A DNA stretch of 53,972 nt. It comes from Segetibacter sp. (GTDB lineage: Bacteria; Bacteroidota; Bacteroidia; Chitinophagales; Chitinophagaceae). Below, piece after piece: positions 10,090 to 18,624 of this stretch. The first letter of the stretch is position 1. Every line of letters begins with the position of its first letter. The stretch lies in NCBI RefSeq assembly GCF_025963695.1, contig NZ_JAOQAH010000078.1, positions 1 to 53,972 of the forward strand, read 5' to 3'. The notes under the pieces were generated by a model. The model saw only the letters and a program-made list of their open reading frames with translations, made no database searches and was not told the origin of the DNA. The position numbers and the translations under genes were made by a program.

Positions 10090-10806
10090 ATGCAAACAAA
10101 GCCCCTATTTTTATTCGCAGACAGTCAGCTCCTTTTCATTAAAAATGACAGGCAGGAGTATTACCTGCAATCAGCGGTTAATAATATAACAAATCCCGAT
10201 CCTTCATGTGCTTATATCGGCGCTTCAAATAATGATGAACCCGTATTTTACGAACTTTTCGCTGCAGCCATGCAAAACCTCGGACTTAGAAATTGCAAAA
10301 AGATCAGTTCGTCTTTTGATAAAGATGACCGTGAATTTTTAGACAAGGCCGATCTTATTCTCCTGGCTGGAGGAGATACTGAACTTGGGTTGAACATCAT
10401 GAAGGAAAATGGGATAGATGGAATTTTACAAAGAAAATACGCTGAAGGTTGTATTTTAATTGGCGTTTCTGCAGGGGCTATTCAATTAGGATGGCAGTCG
10501 TTTAAAGCTACCGATGAAAGAATGAAAGCAACAGAGGCATTTAAATTTTTACCCTTTATTGTACTGGTGCATCAGGATAAAGATGAAGTTGTAAAAGTAG
10601 AATCACTCTTAAAAATTTCAGATACGATAAAAAGAGCTTACGAAATTCCTTGGGGTGCAGGATTAATTTTTCATCCCGACAACACTGTTGAAGCTATCAG
10701 AAAACCCATCAATGAATTTATTTTAAAAGAAGATACATTGGCGCATACTTTAATATTTCCCGGAAATTTCTGTGCCGCTGGCGACTCCTTCAACGCCTGT
10801 TTGTAG
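10090..10806 (+). CDS. Peptidase S51 (cyanophycinase/dipeptidase E-like) family protein
   Basis: The 238-residue product shows the class-I-glutamine-amidotransferase-like fold signature of family S51. The strand and turn LILLAGGDTELGLN comes first, and the nucleophile elbow GVSAGA places the catalytic serine near residue 127. A downstream HQDKDEVVKVESLL region and the GAGLIFHPD strand follow the pattern expected in cyanophycinase-like members. Known members cleave aspartyl peptides (peptidase E) or beta-aspartyl-arginine polymer (cyanophycinase). No cyanophycin synthetase is nearby, so a general role in aspartyl-dipeptide hydrolysis or a distinct specificity is more likely. No signal peptide is seen, so it is cytoplasmic. 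The following 300 bases contain an intergenic repeat. Confidence 0.75.
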   Translation: MQTKPLFLFADSQLLFIKNDRQEYYLQSAVNNITNPDPSCAYIGASNNDEPVFYELFAAAMQNLGLRNCKKISSSFDKDDREFLDKADLILLAGGDTELGLNIMKENGIDGILQRKYAEGCILIGVSAGAIQLGWQSFKATDERMKATEAFKFLPFIVLVHQDKDEVVKVESLLKISDTIKRAYEIPWGAGLIFHPDNTVEAIRKPINEFILKEDTLAHTLIFPGNFCAAGDSFNACL

Positions 10807-10855
10807 ACCAAAACACGACGGCATAGCTGCTGAAGCAAGCAACAAGAGTAAAAGT

Positions 10856-10867
10856 GTGCGACGCAAC
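10856..10867 (+). repeat. Intergenic repeat core GTGCGACGCAAC, copy 1
   Basis: The 12-base core occurs here, again at 14324-14335, and inverted at 16371-16382, always outside genes. Similarity extends loosely on both sides: an AGTA/GTAC-AA stretch before the core and a TAGCAGAAGTTC-like stretch after it in this copy. It behaves like a small dispersed intergenic repeat. Confidence 0.6.
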
Positions 10868-11044
10868 GAAGTATAGCAGAAGTTCCGAAGCCCGGTACAA
10901 AAAGGGTAGTCATTAAACCAAGTTGTACACTTTACCCCACCCCAACCTTTGGTAAACGACACAAAGCGAATAAGGGTTTGTTTGACTTACATGATAAGTA
11001 TAGGAGTGGGATTTTAAGGACTATAGCCAAAAGCAAGACAAATG

Positions 11045-11076
11045 TTTAATGTAGCAACACAATTATTTTACATTTA
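11045..11076 (+). promoter_or_regulatory. Candidate promoter for the second histidine kinase
   Basis: TTTA at 11045-11048 and TACATTTA at 11069-11076 are separated by 20 bases, each one base from the Bacteroidota -33 (TTTG) and -7 (TAnnTTTG) elements. The -7 box ends 27 bases before the GTG start and 60 bases before the ATG start of the downstream gene. Confidence 0.35.
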
Positions 11077-11103
11077 GGTGCCTGTATCCGTAATAATACA
11101 GGA

Positions 11104-12231
11104 GTGCGAACAATACAATTTACCTTTACACTACGAATGAACAACGCCCACAATCTTATTTCAATTACTAAACGCAACCCCTTCGAACTTTTTTTTGAAC
11201 TATCGGCCGACTTGTTATGCATTGCAGGATTTGATGGATATTTTAAACAAATAAATCCTGCTGTTTCGAAACTATTGGGTTATACAAATGAAGAACTAAT
11301 GTCGAGACCCATTAACGATTTTGTTCATAACGATGATAAAGGAATAACGGGTAAAGTTCGTTCTGAGCTTATTAAGGGCAATGCACTTTTCCATTTTGAA
11401 AATCGCTACGTAACAAAGTCGGGTGAAACGGTGTGGCTTGCGTGGACCTCGATGAATATAGACAGCGACAAAATGGTTTTTGCAATCGCTAAAAATATAA
11501 CGCATAAAAAAAAACTTGAAGAAGATCGTAATATGCTTCTGGCAAATATGACCAGGGTTAATAAAGAGCTTAAGAAATTAACGTACACTACCTCACATGA
11601 TCTTAGAGCGCCTGTAAACAATCTACTTTCCATTTTCGACCTATTAGATATTTCGAAAATTACAGACGAAGAATCGCTTGAATTAATACATATTCTAAAG
11701 GCTGCAAGTGAAAGTTTAAAGCATACCCTAAATGGTTATGTAGATATTTTAAGTGAAAAAGAAAGCATAAATGTACCCGTTGAGGAACTTGATTTAAAAG
11801 ATGTGCTGGATATAGTGCTTGAATCCATCAGTTCCTTAATTAAAACTTCGAAAACTATAGTTAAAGTAAACTTTTCAGAACTGGCTAAAGTAAAGTTTAA
11901 TAAAGCTTACCTGCATAGCATCTTCCTTAATTTACTTACTAATGCTATTAAATATGCCAAAACAGATTGTTCACCTGTTATTACCATTGTTTCAAAAAAA
12001 GTAAATGGGATCAGTCAGTTGACTATAGAGGATAATTGTGTAGGTTTTGATATGGAAAACGTAAAAGAGAAGGTTTTTGGATTGCATCAAAAGTTTCATG
12101 AACATTCTGATAGCAAGGGGATAGGACTTTATTTAGTATATAATCACATTACCAGTTTAGGCGGAACGATAGCTTTAGAAAGTAAAGTAAATGCCGGATC
12201 GAAATTTATAATCTCTTTCAAGGATTGTTGA
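11104..12231 (+). CDS. Soluble PAS-domain sensor histidine kinase
   Basis: The product is 375 residues from the GTG at 11104. An ATG at 11137 (MNNAHNLIS) would give 364 residues and is about as likely. A PAS domain spans about residues 28-135 (ADLLCIAGFDGYFKQINPA ... FAIAKNITHKKKLEED). The HisKA motif TTSHDLRAPVNN places the phospho-histidine near residue 165. The ATPase domain has NLLTNAIKYAK as N box and SKGIGLYLV as G2 box. Its G1 box reads DNCVGF instead of the usual DNGxGF, a change in a normally conserved glycine that might lower ATP turnover. There is no membrane segment. It ends convergently with the ABC transporter, 35 bases away. No cognate regulator is nearby. Confidence 0.88.
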   Translation: MRTIQFTFTLRMNNAHNLISITKRNPFELFFELSADLLCIAGFDGYFKQINPAVSKLLGYTNEELMSRPINDFVHNDDKGITGKVRSELIKGNALFHFENRYVTKSGETVWLAWTSMNIDSDKMVFAIAKNITHKKKLEEDRNMLLANMTRVNKELKKLTYTTSHDLRAPVNNLLSIFDLLDISKITDEESLELIHILKAASESLKHTLNGYVDILSEKESINVPVEELDLKDVLDIVLESISSLIKTSKTIVKVNFSELAKVKFNKAYLHSIFLNLLTNAIKYAKTDCSPVITIVSKKVNGISQLTIEDNCVGFDMENVKEKVFGLHQKFHEHSDSKGIGLYLVYNHITSLGGTIALESKVNAGSKFIISFKDC

Positions 12232-12266
12232 AAAATATTTATTCATTAAAATAACATTGGTCCATT

Positions 12267-14054
12267 TTACTCAAGGGCTCCCTCATCGTCGTTATGTGGT
12301 TCAAATACCGGCTGCCTTCTTTCCCCGATCTGTTGACGCCACAAAGCGTAGTATAAACCTTTATTTTGCAACAATTCTTCGTGGCTGCCAATCTCTGAAA
12401 CTTTGCCTTTCTCCAACACATAAATAACATCAGCATGCATAATGGTAGAAAGCCGGTGGGCAATTAAAATAGTTATTTGCCGGCGCGAGGCAGAAATACT
12501 GCGAATGGTATTGGTGATATCTTCTTCGGTAAGAGAGTCAAGAGCAGAAGTTGCCTCGTCAAAAATCAATAACCTTGGATTGCGTAATAGTGCCCTTGCA
12601 ATAGAAAGGCGTTGCTTTTCTCCGCCGGACAATTTCATTCCACTTTCACCCAGCAAAGTGTTTATACCCCCCGATGAACGACTAAGCATTTGAGTGGCTG
12701 AAGCTTTCTCCAATGCGTTCACAATTTCCTCATCTGTTGCGTCTGGTTTCACAAAAAGCAGGTTGTCTTTTATAGTTCCTGCAAATAATTGCGTGTCTTG
12801 CGTTACAAAGCCAATTTGTCTGCGCAGTTGATTATACCGGATGTCTGTAGATAACTGGTTATTGAAATATATTGCCCCGCTTACAGGTCTGTATAACCCT
12901 ACCAGGAGTTTTACCAGTGTCGATTTTCCTGAACCGGAAGGACCGACAAAGGCAATGGTCTCACCGGTTTTTACACCAAATGAAATATCATCAATAGCGT
13001 TATAGCCGGCTGTTTTGTGACGAAAAACAACATTTTTAAAATGGAGGTTATCGAGATCCCCTATTTCAACCGGTTTCTCGGGTCGTTGCTCAATTGGCTT
13101 TTTCATCAGCAAATCAAAGCTATTGATAGAAGCTTCCACTTCGCGGTACTGCAAGATGATATTACCAAGATCTTGTAACGGAACAAAAATGGTGGTAGAA
13201 ATGAATTGCATACTGATGAGTTCGCCGGTAGTAAGTACGTCGCGAAAGATGAGCCAGAGCAAAATAAACAGTATGGATTGACGCAGCAGGTTTAAGACTG
13301 TTCCCTGCAGAAAGGACAGTGTTCTTACTTTTTTCACCTTCACCATTTCAAGATCGAAGATTTTTTGGGTTTGCAGTCGAAGCCGTCGTATTTCAGGAAA
13401 GGTAAGTCCAAGACTTTTTACAAGTTCGATATTCCTTAGGCTTTCTGTAATAACGCCCGACATTTTATTAGTCTCTCTGTTTATGGACCTTTGAACAGTT
13501 TTAATCTTTTTAGATAGCAACCCTGTAAGCGAACCAAGCACAAGAATGCCAATAACAAATACGGGAATTAAGAGCCAGTTTTTAGTAATGCTGTACCAGA
13601 CTAAAAAGCCGATGCCCACTACAGAAGAAAATACAATGGTGATAAAAGAATTTACAAATTTCTCAGTATCAGTCTTCACTTTTTGTAAAATGGAAAGTGT
13701 TTCCCCACTTCTGTTTTCCTCAAATTCCTGGAACGATAAACGTAGTGTTTGACGAAGACCATCATTAAAAATTTGCATTCCGAATTTTGCAACAGCAAGG
13801 CGTGTTGTATACTCCTGGAACGCTTTCGCAATCCTGGCAACTGTTGCTACAGCTACAGCGATTCCTAACCATAATAACACACCCCTTACAAGTTCATTTT
13901 GTGGAAGGTGTTGGGGATTACTTGCATAATTATCGATAATTCTTCCGAAGATAATAGGGTCAATAAGACTGAGCAACTGAGCGACGCCGGCAAGTAGTAG
14001 CGAAAAGAAAACAAGTGTTCGGTGCGGTTGTAGGTATAGCCATAAAATTCGCAT
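12267..14054 (-). CDS. ABC transporter, fused permease and ATPase
   Basis: The 595-residue half-transporter has an exporter-type membrane domain of about six helices (residues 15-300). The ATPase domain (about 335-580) shows Walker A GPSGSGKSTL, the Q loop GFVTQDTQ, the signature LSGGEKQRLS, Walker B LLIFDEATSALD and the switch histidine in AHRLS. This is the MsbA/multidrug exporter type and would act as a homodimer in the inner membrane; lipids, drugs or peptides are possible substrates and the sequence does not choose between them. The ATG at 14054 follows a 600-base non-coding region. It stands alone, not in an obvious operon, and does not adjoin the NRPS genes, which lie 20 kb away. Confidence 0.92.
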   Translation of the reverse strand: MRILWLYLQPHRTLVFFSLLLAGVAQLLSLIDPIIFGRIIDNYASNPQHLPQNELVRGVLLWLGIAVAVATVARIAKAFQEYTTRLAVAKFGMQIFNDGLRQTLRLSFQEFEENRSGETLSILQKVKTDTEKFVNSFITIVFSSVVGIGFLVWYSITKNWLLIPVFVIGILVLGSLTGLLSKKIKTVQRSINRETNKMSGVITESLRNIELVKSLGLTFPEIRRLRLQTQKIFDLEMVKVKKVRTLSFLQGTVLNLLRQSILFILLWLIFRDVLTTGELISMQFISTTIFVPLQDLGNIILQYREVEASINSFDLLMKKPIEQRPEKPVEIGDLDNLHFKNVVFRHKTAGYNAIDDISFGVKTGETIAFVGPSGSGKSTLVKLLVGLYRPVSGAIYFNNQLSTDIRYNQLRRQIGFVTQDTQLFAGTIKDNLLFVKPDATDEEIVNALEKASATQMLSRSSGGINTLLGESGMKLSGGEKQRLSIARALLRNPRLLIFDEATSALDSLTEEDITNTIRSISASRRQITILIAHRLSTIMHADVIYVLEKGKVSEIGSHEELLQNKGLYYALWRQQIGERRQPVFEPHNDDEGALE

Positions 14055-14659
14055 AATTAAAGGTAAGAACTACGAAGAGAGTTTTGGAACAGCCCTATTT
14101 CTATCTTTTTTAACTGAAATGAAAGTCTTAACGCCGGCACCCCTTCTATAAAGAATGAAGCGCAAAATGGCAGGTATCGAACGTTTATTAAGACGGCAAA
14201 TACACTTTAAATTTGTGTTTTATGATAGGAGCACTCCAGGCCGGCTGTAGTCTCAAAAAGTGACTTAAATCTTAAATGATAGCGATACTGCGTACTGCGC
14301 AGTTGCATTACAACAGTACAAATGTGCGACGCAACAATAGTCTTATAGTAGCACTTCTGCTAAGTACATAAGAACCTCGTAAAACCGCAACAGCAACAAA
14401 AGTTAAAAAGCACCTTTAACCCCGAAAGCTTTCGGCGACGTTGCAAATGTACCTCACCTTAAAATACATACACGCGGAGCCCCGGCTCTCCACAGTGTTT
14501 GCATAAAGACTCGCAATGTCAGAGGGCCGGGGTCTGAACGTGGCCATTGTTTTGAATACAAAAACAATAGCAACAGGTAATCTAACAGAATTACCTGCTG
14601 GCTTAATCTGATAACACATTAGTGCAGCCGGCGGCAATTTCTAAAAAGACTTTCACTAT
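14055..14659. other. Long non-coding region with a repeat and GC-rich inverted sequences
   Basis: About 600 bases between two divergent genes. It contains copy 2 of the GTGCGACGCAAC repeat at 14324-14335. Further on, a CCCCGG-containing segment near 14480-14495 can pair, with one bulge, with a CCGGGG-containing segment near 14520-14535. No credible gene is seen: the 73-codon open stretch on the minus strand at 14416-14637 has no recognisable features. Confidence 0.45.
14324..14335 (+). repeat. Intergenic repeat core GTGCGACGCAAC, copy 2
   Basis: Exact copy of the 12-base core, preceded by CAGTACAAAT and followed by AATAGTCTTATAGTAGC and a CTTCTGC. The upstream GTACAA element is shared with the inverted copy at 16371-16382. 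Confidence 0.6.
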
Positions 14660-15925
14660 ATGAAAAAGCTATTCAAAGCGCCTTTATACGTTCTCTCCTT
14701 CTTAATTGTTACTATAGGCACAGTAAGTGTAGAGGCACAGGAGTTCAGGGGATTTTACGGCAGTAACCGTACGGCGAATTATTCGGGCAATGCTTCCCGG
14801 TACTATAAGCCCAACTATTCCAAACATTACCGAAATCGCGTTGCAAACAGTCCGTCTGTTTATTATGGAGGTAACCCGGCTATTAATGCTGCTGGCTTTT
14901 TCATTCAACCTTTTCAAGGTTTCTATCCTTCTACCTACCCACCTGCCAGTATCATTATAAATATTTTACCTGCAGGCACCACGCCTGGCCACGGCATGTA
15001 CAACTACTATAATGGCTCAAACCGTTACGGGAACAATTGGCGCGACCAGCAGCTAAACGAAGGTCAGGGATATAATAACTATAACCCGCTACCATACGGC
15101 AGCCGCACTGTAAAAATAAATGGCGACTGGTTTTACGAAATTGATGGAAACTATTACAGGGCCGATAATACCCGCAACCGGAGCAATAGAAACACTGGTT
15201 CGGGCCGGTACGAGGTGAACCGTTACAATACCAGAGGCAGCTATGACAACGATGACAGGGTCGTTTATGTTACTGACCGCAACAGCAGGGGTAACGCAAC
15301 GTATAGGTCAGATAAGAAACAAGCTGCCAAAGGGGTATATGTAGATAATAGTTACGAAGGCGAGAGTCCTGAGTATTCCGATACAAGACAAGTGGACAAA
15401 GCACTACTCCTATCGGCGAAGGAGCAGCAGGCCCTTAAGGCGGAAAACGAGCACCTGAGGGAAGCGGCACAGCAGAGACTGGCAAATGAAAAGAAAGTGA
15501 TGGACGCGGAAAGGAAAAGACAAATGCAGCAAAGCGAGCGGGCAAAAGAGGAACTGAAGGATACGAGAAAACGTAGTCTAAAAGAGATAGAATCGCGAAG
15601 GGAAAGACAGAACCGCCAAACCACACTGGCACAAGAGGAACTAAATGATGTTAAAAAACGGAGCGTAAGAGAGATAGAGGCTGAGAGGAAAAGACAGATC
15701 AAAGAAAACAGGCAGGCAGCACAGGAACTGAATAATATCCGCAAACAGAATGCGCAGCAGATAGAACAGGCGAGGCGTGATAAAAAAGCCCTGGAAGACA
15801 AAAGGGCAAGAGCGCAACAGGAAGCAGATAGAGAATACGAAAAGCAACAGGTGGAAGCAGCGAGAAACAATGCAACTACCAATGAATTATACAGTAATTT
15901 AAAGATCGGCGACCGGGTAAATTAG
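14660..15925 (+). CDS. DUF6515-like exported coiled-coil protein, interrupted by an in-frame TAG
   Basis: The 421-residue product starts with a signal peptide (KKLFKAPLYVLSFLIVTIG ... VEAQE). An Asn/Tyr/Gly-rich region follows, then a segment reading INILPAGTT ... RTVKINGDWFYEIDGNYYR that resembles DUF6515 proteins of Bacteroidota. From about residue 240 to 400 it is a long, highly charged Ala/Glu/Arg/Lys coiled coil with a repeating ERKRQ...EEL pattern. The TAG at 15923-15925 is followed in the same frame by 37 further codons to a TAA at 16037-16039, whose translation closely echoes the earlier motif (REIKIDGKKTYVSPQNVYYR). The gene therefore appears truncated by a nonsense change, or the TAG is a sequencing error, or it is read through. 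The protein is likely periplasmic or envelope-associated; its function is unknown. Confidence 0.75.
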   Translation: MKKLFKAPLYVLSFLIVTIGTVSVEAQEFRGFYGSNRTANYSGNASRYYKPNYSKHYRNRVANSPSVYYGGNPAINAAGFFIQPFQGFYPSTYPPASIIINILPAGTTPGHGMYNYYNGSNRYGNNWRDQQLNEGQGYNNYNPLPYGSRTVKINGDWFYEIDGNYYRADNTRNRSNRNTGSGRYEVNRYNTRGSYDNDDRVVYVTDRNSRGNATYRSDKKQAAKGVYVDNSYEGESPEYSDTRQVDKALLLSAKEQQALKAENEHLREAAQQRLANEKKVMDAERKRQMQQSERAKEELKDTRKRSLKEIESRRERQNRQTTLAQEELNDVKKRSVREIEAERKRQIKENRQAAQELNNIRKQNAQQIEQARRDKKALEDKRARAQQEADREYEKQQVEAARNNATTNELYSNLKIGDRVN

Positions 15926-16039
15926 ATCCCGGAAAACTCAAGAGAAATTAAAATAGATGGAAAGAAAACATATGTATCGCCCCAAAACGTTTATTACAGA
16001 AAACAACAGGGAAAGTACAGAGTTGTGGGAATGCGCTAA
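15926..16039 (+). pseudogene. In-frame continuation of the DUF6515-like gene beyond its TAG
   Basis: After the TAG the same frame gives 37 codons starting IPENSREIKIDGKKTY and ending KYRVVGMR before TAA. The order R-x-(V/I)-K-I-(N/D)-G ... (N)-(V)-Y-Y-R is shared with the internal motif of the same protein at about nt 15100-15165, which is strong evidence that this tail was once, or still is, translated. Confidence 0.65.
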
Positions 16040-16458
16040 GAGAAAACGTAGCAGAGTAATAGCAAGATAACCTCAACTATAAAGGGCTCTGCCTGTTTCA
16101 GCCATTAATTCAATGCAAAATCACAGTTATTGCTTATTCATCTTTTGCAGATCTACCACAGGGCGCGGTACCCCTTAGCATCTTAATAGCTTGATCATTT
16201 AGCAGGCAAAAAACAAGAGTGCCCTTTTTTAGATAGCCTCTTTGTATAGACAATTGACCTTTAATACACATAACGCAATTCTCTCTCCTTATGAGGTTTC
16301 ACCCCCTCGTTTCAAGTCCTTTTAAAAGAGAGCCTGTAGGGTTACCGACATCAGAGCTTCAGGCAGCATCGTTGCGTCGCACTCTTGTACAACAATGTTC
16401 GCTGCAGCTTCAGTTCAGCTATCCAAAACAGATCTTAACGCTTTTCGGTTAAAAAGGC
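16040..16458. other. Non-coding gap with inverted intergenic repeat
   Basis: About 420 bases between the DUF6515-like gene and the convergent beta-barrel operon. It contains the inverted repeat copy at 16371-16382. No gene or clear T-tailed terminator was seen. Confidence 0.45.
16371..16382 (-). repeat. Intergenic repeat core, inverted copy 3
   Basis: GTTGCGTCGCAC on the plus strand is the exact reverse complement of the core at 10856-10867 and 14324-14335. On the minus strand it is preceded by GTACAAGA, as in copy 2 (GTACAAAT), and followed by a TGCTGCCTGAAGCTC-like stretch comparable to the TAGCAGAAGTTC of copy 1. Confidence 0.6.
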
Positions 16459-17064
16459 TTACAGGTGCAGCATAAGACCAGCATAAGGATTTAGCACTGT
16501 TCTATTAAAATCCTTGCCGTAGAGGAAGTTGCAGTTAACCGATATGGAAATGAGGCTGAGCTTAAAGTTTAAACCTACTGTTGAGGAATTGTATTTAAGA
16601 GACCTTTCATTTAGTTTAATATTGGTTCCGGATAGTAAGTTTTGGCTGGTAAAGTTTTGCTGACCAATACCTGTACTAACCCTTAATACATCTAAAATCA
16701 ACAATCCGCCCTCAATTTGAAAAGCATTATTGGTATTGTCCTGGCTTGTAGCGGTGGTTATGTATCCCTGATCTCTTAACATCTGGCTTACTGTACCTGC
16801 TTTGTTGAAACCGAGGTTACCAAAACCGCCAAGAATAGAACGACGCCCCGCATTATCGTGGCCTATAACAAATCCTAACATTCCATTGGCCGACCAGTTT
16901 AAACGATCGTTTGTAAAACTGCCAATATTCTGGTCACCGGGCCCATAGTAATAATTAGCTGAAGCACCGAGCCCAACTGCCAAAACACTACCATCATAAT
17001 CCTGTGCTTTTACTGATACCACACCAGCGCACATTACCACAACTAGTACCATGTACTTTTTCAT
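16459..17064 (-). CDS. Predicted outer-membrane beta-barrel protein
   Basis: The start is set at the ATG giving MKKYMVLVVVMCAGVVSVKAQ, a good signal peptide with cleavage after AQ; an ATG eight codons upstream would only add a charged extension. The remaining 180 residues alternate polar and hydrophobic positions with Gly/Asn-rich turns (ASANYYYGPGD, LNWSANGMLGFVIGHD) and end in a C-terminal aromatic/hydrophobic strand (NPYAGLMLHL). This is typical of small 8-stranded barrels. It is the last gene of a leftward three-gene set, 20 bases after the 310-residue protein. The function is unknown; structural or porin-like roles are possible. Confidence 0.7.
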   Translation of the reverse strand: MKKYMVLVVVMCAGVVSVKAQDYDGSVLAVGLGASANYYYGPGDQNIGSFTNDRLNWSANGMLGFVIGHDNAGRRSILGGFGNLGFNKAGTVSQMLRDQGYITTATSQDNTNNAFQIEGGLLILDVLRVSTGIGQQNFTSQNLLSGTNIKLNERSLKYNSSTVGLNFKLSLISISVNCNFLYGKDFNRTVLNPYAGLMLHL

Positions 17065-17084
17065 ATTTTTCGCTTTTTTTATTA

Positions 17085-18017
17085 TCAATTAACTTTAAAC
17101 GATACACCGACATTCAAAACAGAGGCACCAAAGCCTGCATCTGCGAATACACTTACCTGGTTATTGAAGTAGTAGTCTGCTCCCGCCCTTCCCATAAAAC
17201 CAATGCCTGCCGCCCTGGTTCCGGACTTAATAAGTAACAGCTGATCGGAATTGTTAAGAAAGCTAACGGTTGACTCGGACGTAATGTGTGCAGAGTTTAA
17301 ACCGATGCCAAATGTAATATAGGGCCGGAGTGCACTACGCGAACCAGCGACCACCTCGTACCTGCCATAGAGGTAAATATTAAAGATGTTTTCCTTTATT
17401 TTTATGCTGCTTTGAGTACTGTCGTACAAACTGAGCCTATCAGTATTGAACTTGTGCGATCCTATAGCTGCCAGAATACCTACTCTTAAAGTGCTGTTGT
17501 ACCGGGCGTCATAAGCTATGCTAACCGTTGGGAAAGACCCGGAAGTAGCATATTGACTTGCATCTTTTACCTTGGAATAACTTCTTAAAAATCCGAGACC
17601 TACGCGCATTACTCCATTTCTAAACAGCCGGTCGCGTGTTAGTTTATAGTCGTAGTCGTTGTAGTCAGGCACCAGTCGGGGGTCAACTATTGGAGTACCT
17701 GGCGGGATGTTGATAGGAGCTAATATATCCTTTACCTGGTTACGATAGCTGATAGCATAAACCTCACCGCGACGTATGGTATAGAAAGGTCCATCTGGTA
17801 TATCAGTACGCTGATAAATTATAAACTCGAGGTTTACTTCTTTAACTAAACCGTATACTATATCACCGTTCTTTTTAATGATTACATCGAATGCAGCATT
17901 CGCAGGTGGCGAGGGAACTGTGGGGCGGCTGGTGTCAGGAGTTTGTGCATAGGTACGTGCTGCAAAACTTAGCAGGAAAACAATAAAAATGAGAACCAGG
18001 GTAAAAATTCTTTTCAT
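17085..18017 (-). CDS. Secreted protein with N-terminal soluble domain and C-terminal beta-barrel-like region
   Basis: The 310-residue product has a clear signal peptide (MKRIFTLVLIFIVFLLSFAARTYAQ). A Pro-rich linker follows, then a small beta-rich domain (DVIIKKNGDIVYGLVKEVNLEFIIYQ ... YTIRRGEVYAISYRNQ) that looks like the 'nucleotide/ligand-free' beta domain often placed before barrels in Bacteroidota. From about residue 130 the pattern is that of an outer-membrane barrel (GLGFLRSYSK, LRPYITFGIGLNSAH, GFMGRAGADYYFNN), ending in a strand GVSFKVN. It sits between the lipoprotein (28 bases upstream) and the small barrel (20 bases downstream), so the three are probably one operon. I do not recognise a named family. 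Confidence 0.65.
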   Translation of the reverse strand: MKRIFTLVLIFIVFLLSFAARTYAQTPDTSRPTVPSPPANAAFDVIIKKNGDIVYGLVKEVNLEFIIYQRTDIPDGPFYTIRRGEVYAISYRNQVKDILAPINIPPGTPIVDPRLVPDYNDYDYKLTRDRLFRNGVMRVGLGFLRSYSKVKDASQYATSGSFPTVSIAYDARYNSTLRVGILAAIGSHKFNTDRLSLYDSTQSSIKIKENIFNIYLYGRYEVVAGSRSALRPYITFGIGLNSAHITSESTVSFLNNSDQLLLIKSGTRAAGIGFMGRAGADYYFNNQVSVFADAGFGASVLNVGVSFKVN

Positions 18018-18045
18018 TATAAGTTGTTGTGACTGGGTAAATAGG

Positions 18046-18603
18046 TTAATATCTGATATCAGTAATCATTCCATTAGCGAGAATTATCTTTTGAGTGGTA
18101 TCTCTTACATTGCATAATGTAAACCGGAAGCTACCGGACACCAGTCGCTCTGCCTGGCTTTGCCGTTTGATAGTTAAGACAGATAATCCAGGATCGGCAC
18201 ATAACTGGTAAGCCATTAAATTGTTGCTATTGCTTAAATTGTATAGCTGCACATTTGCAAGTCCTCGTTGGGTATTGTGATCAGGTGTGTAAGCGCCAAC
18301 AAGCACGTTTGCGTCAACAGCATCGAATGAAACAATGAGTTGCAGATCGTTGTTGGCAGCATCTTTTCCAAATGCCTGCATAGTAAGTCTGTTATAAAAC
18401 TTACCGGGCTGGGTAGTATCTCCGGGGTACACTACCACTCTTGCCGGGGCGGTAAACGAGTAAGAACTGCTTTTCCACGGTGAAGTGTTGTAATCAAAAC
18501 TAACTGAAGGATTTCTAATTACCTCTACAGTAACAACATCAGGAGAACACGATGCAATCAAAATTATAAAGCTAAATAGCAGAAAGGGGTACTTGTTTTT
18601 CAT
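18046..18603 (-). CDS. Predicted lipoprotein, first gene of envelope operon
   Basis: The ATG at 18603 gives MKNKYPFLLFSFIILIASCS, a lipoprotein signal with lipobox LIASC; an upstream ATG at 18624 would add seven residues and is less natural. The mature part of about 165 residues is beta-rich without a family I recognise. Features include a phrase on deviation from a mean shape (FDYNTSPWKSSSYSFTAPARVVVYPGD), a middle segment AFGKDAANNDLQLIVSFDAVD, and a C-terminal SGSFRFTLCNVRDTTQKIILANGMITDI. The latter resembles C-terminal domains of Bacteroidota lipoproteins of the DUF6252 kind, but this is a weak match from memory. It is followed closely by two predicted outer-membrane proteins. Confidence 0.65.
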   Translation of the reverse strand: MKNKYPFLLFSFIILIASCSPDVVTVEVIRNPSVSFDYNTSPWKSSSYSFTAPARVVVYPGDTTQPGKFYNRLTMQAFGKDAANNDLQLIVSFDAVDANVLVGAYTPDHNTQRGLANVQLYNLSNSNNLMAYQLCADPGLSVLTIKRQSQAERLVSGSFRFTLCNVRDTTQKIILANGMITDIRY

Positions 18604-18624
18604 AAAAAAATATTGCATTACCAT

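Noticed and set aside
9974..10189. 71-codon plus-strand frame overlapping the S51-like gene start
   Set aside because: It overlaps the well-supported S51 frame and has no family features.
12267..14054. ABC exporter for the NRPS-PKS product
   Set aside because: It is more than 20 kb away, on the opposite strand, with unrelated genes between; no evidence links them.
15352..15882. 176-codon minus-strand frame under the DUF6515-like gene
   Set aside because: It is the mirror of the Glu/Lys/Arg-rich coiled-coil repeats and gives a Ser/Cys/Leu/Phe-rich product, a typical shadow of such repeats.
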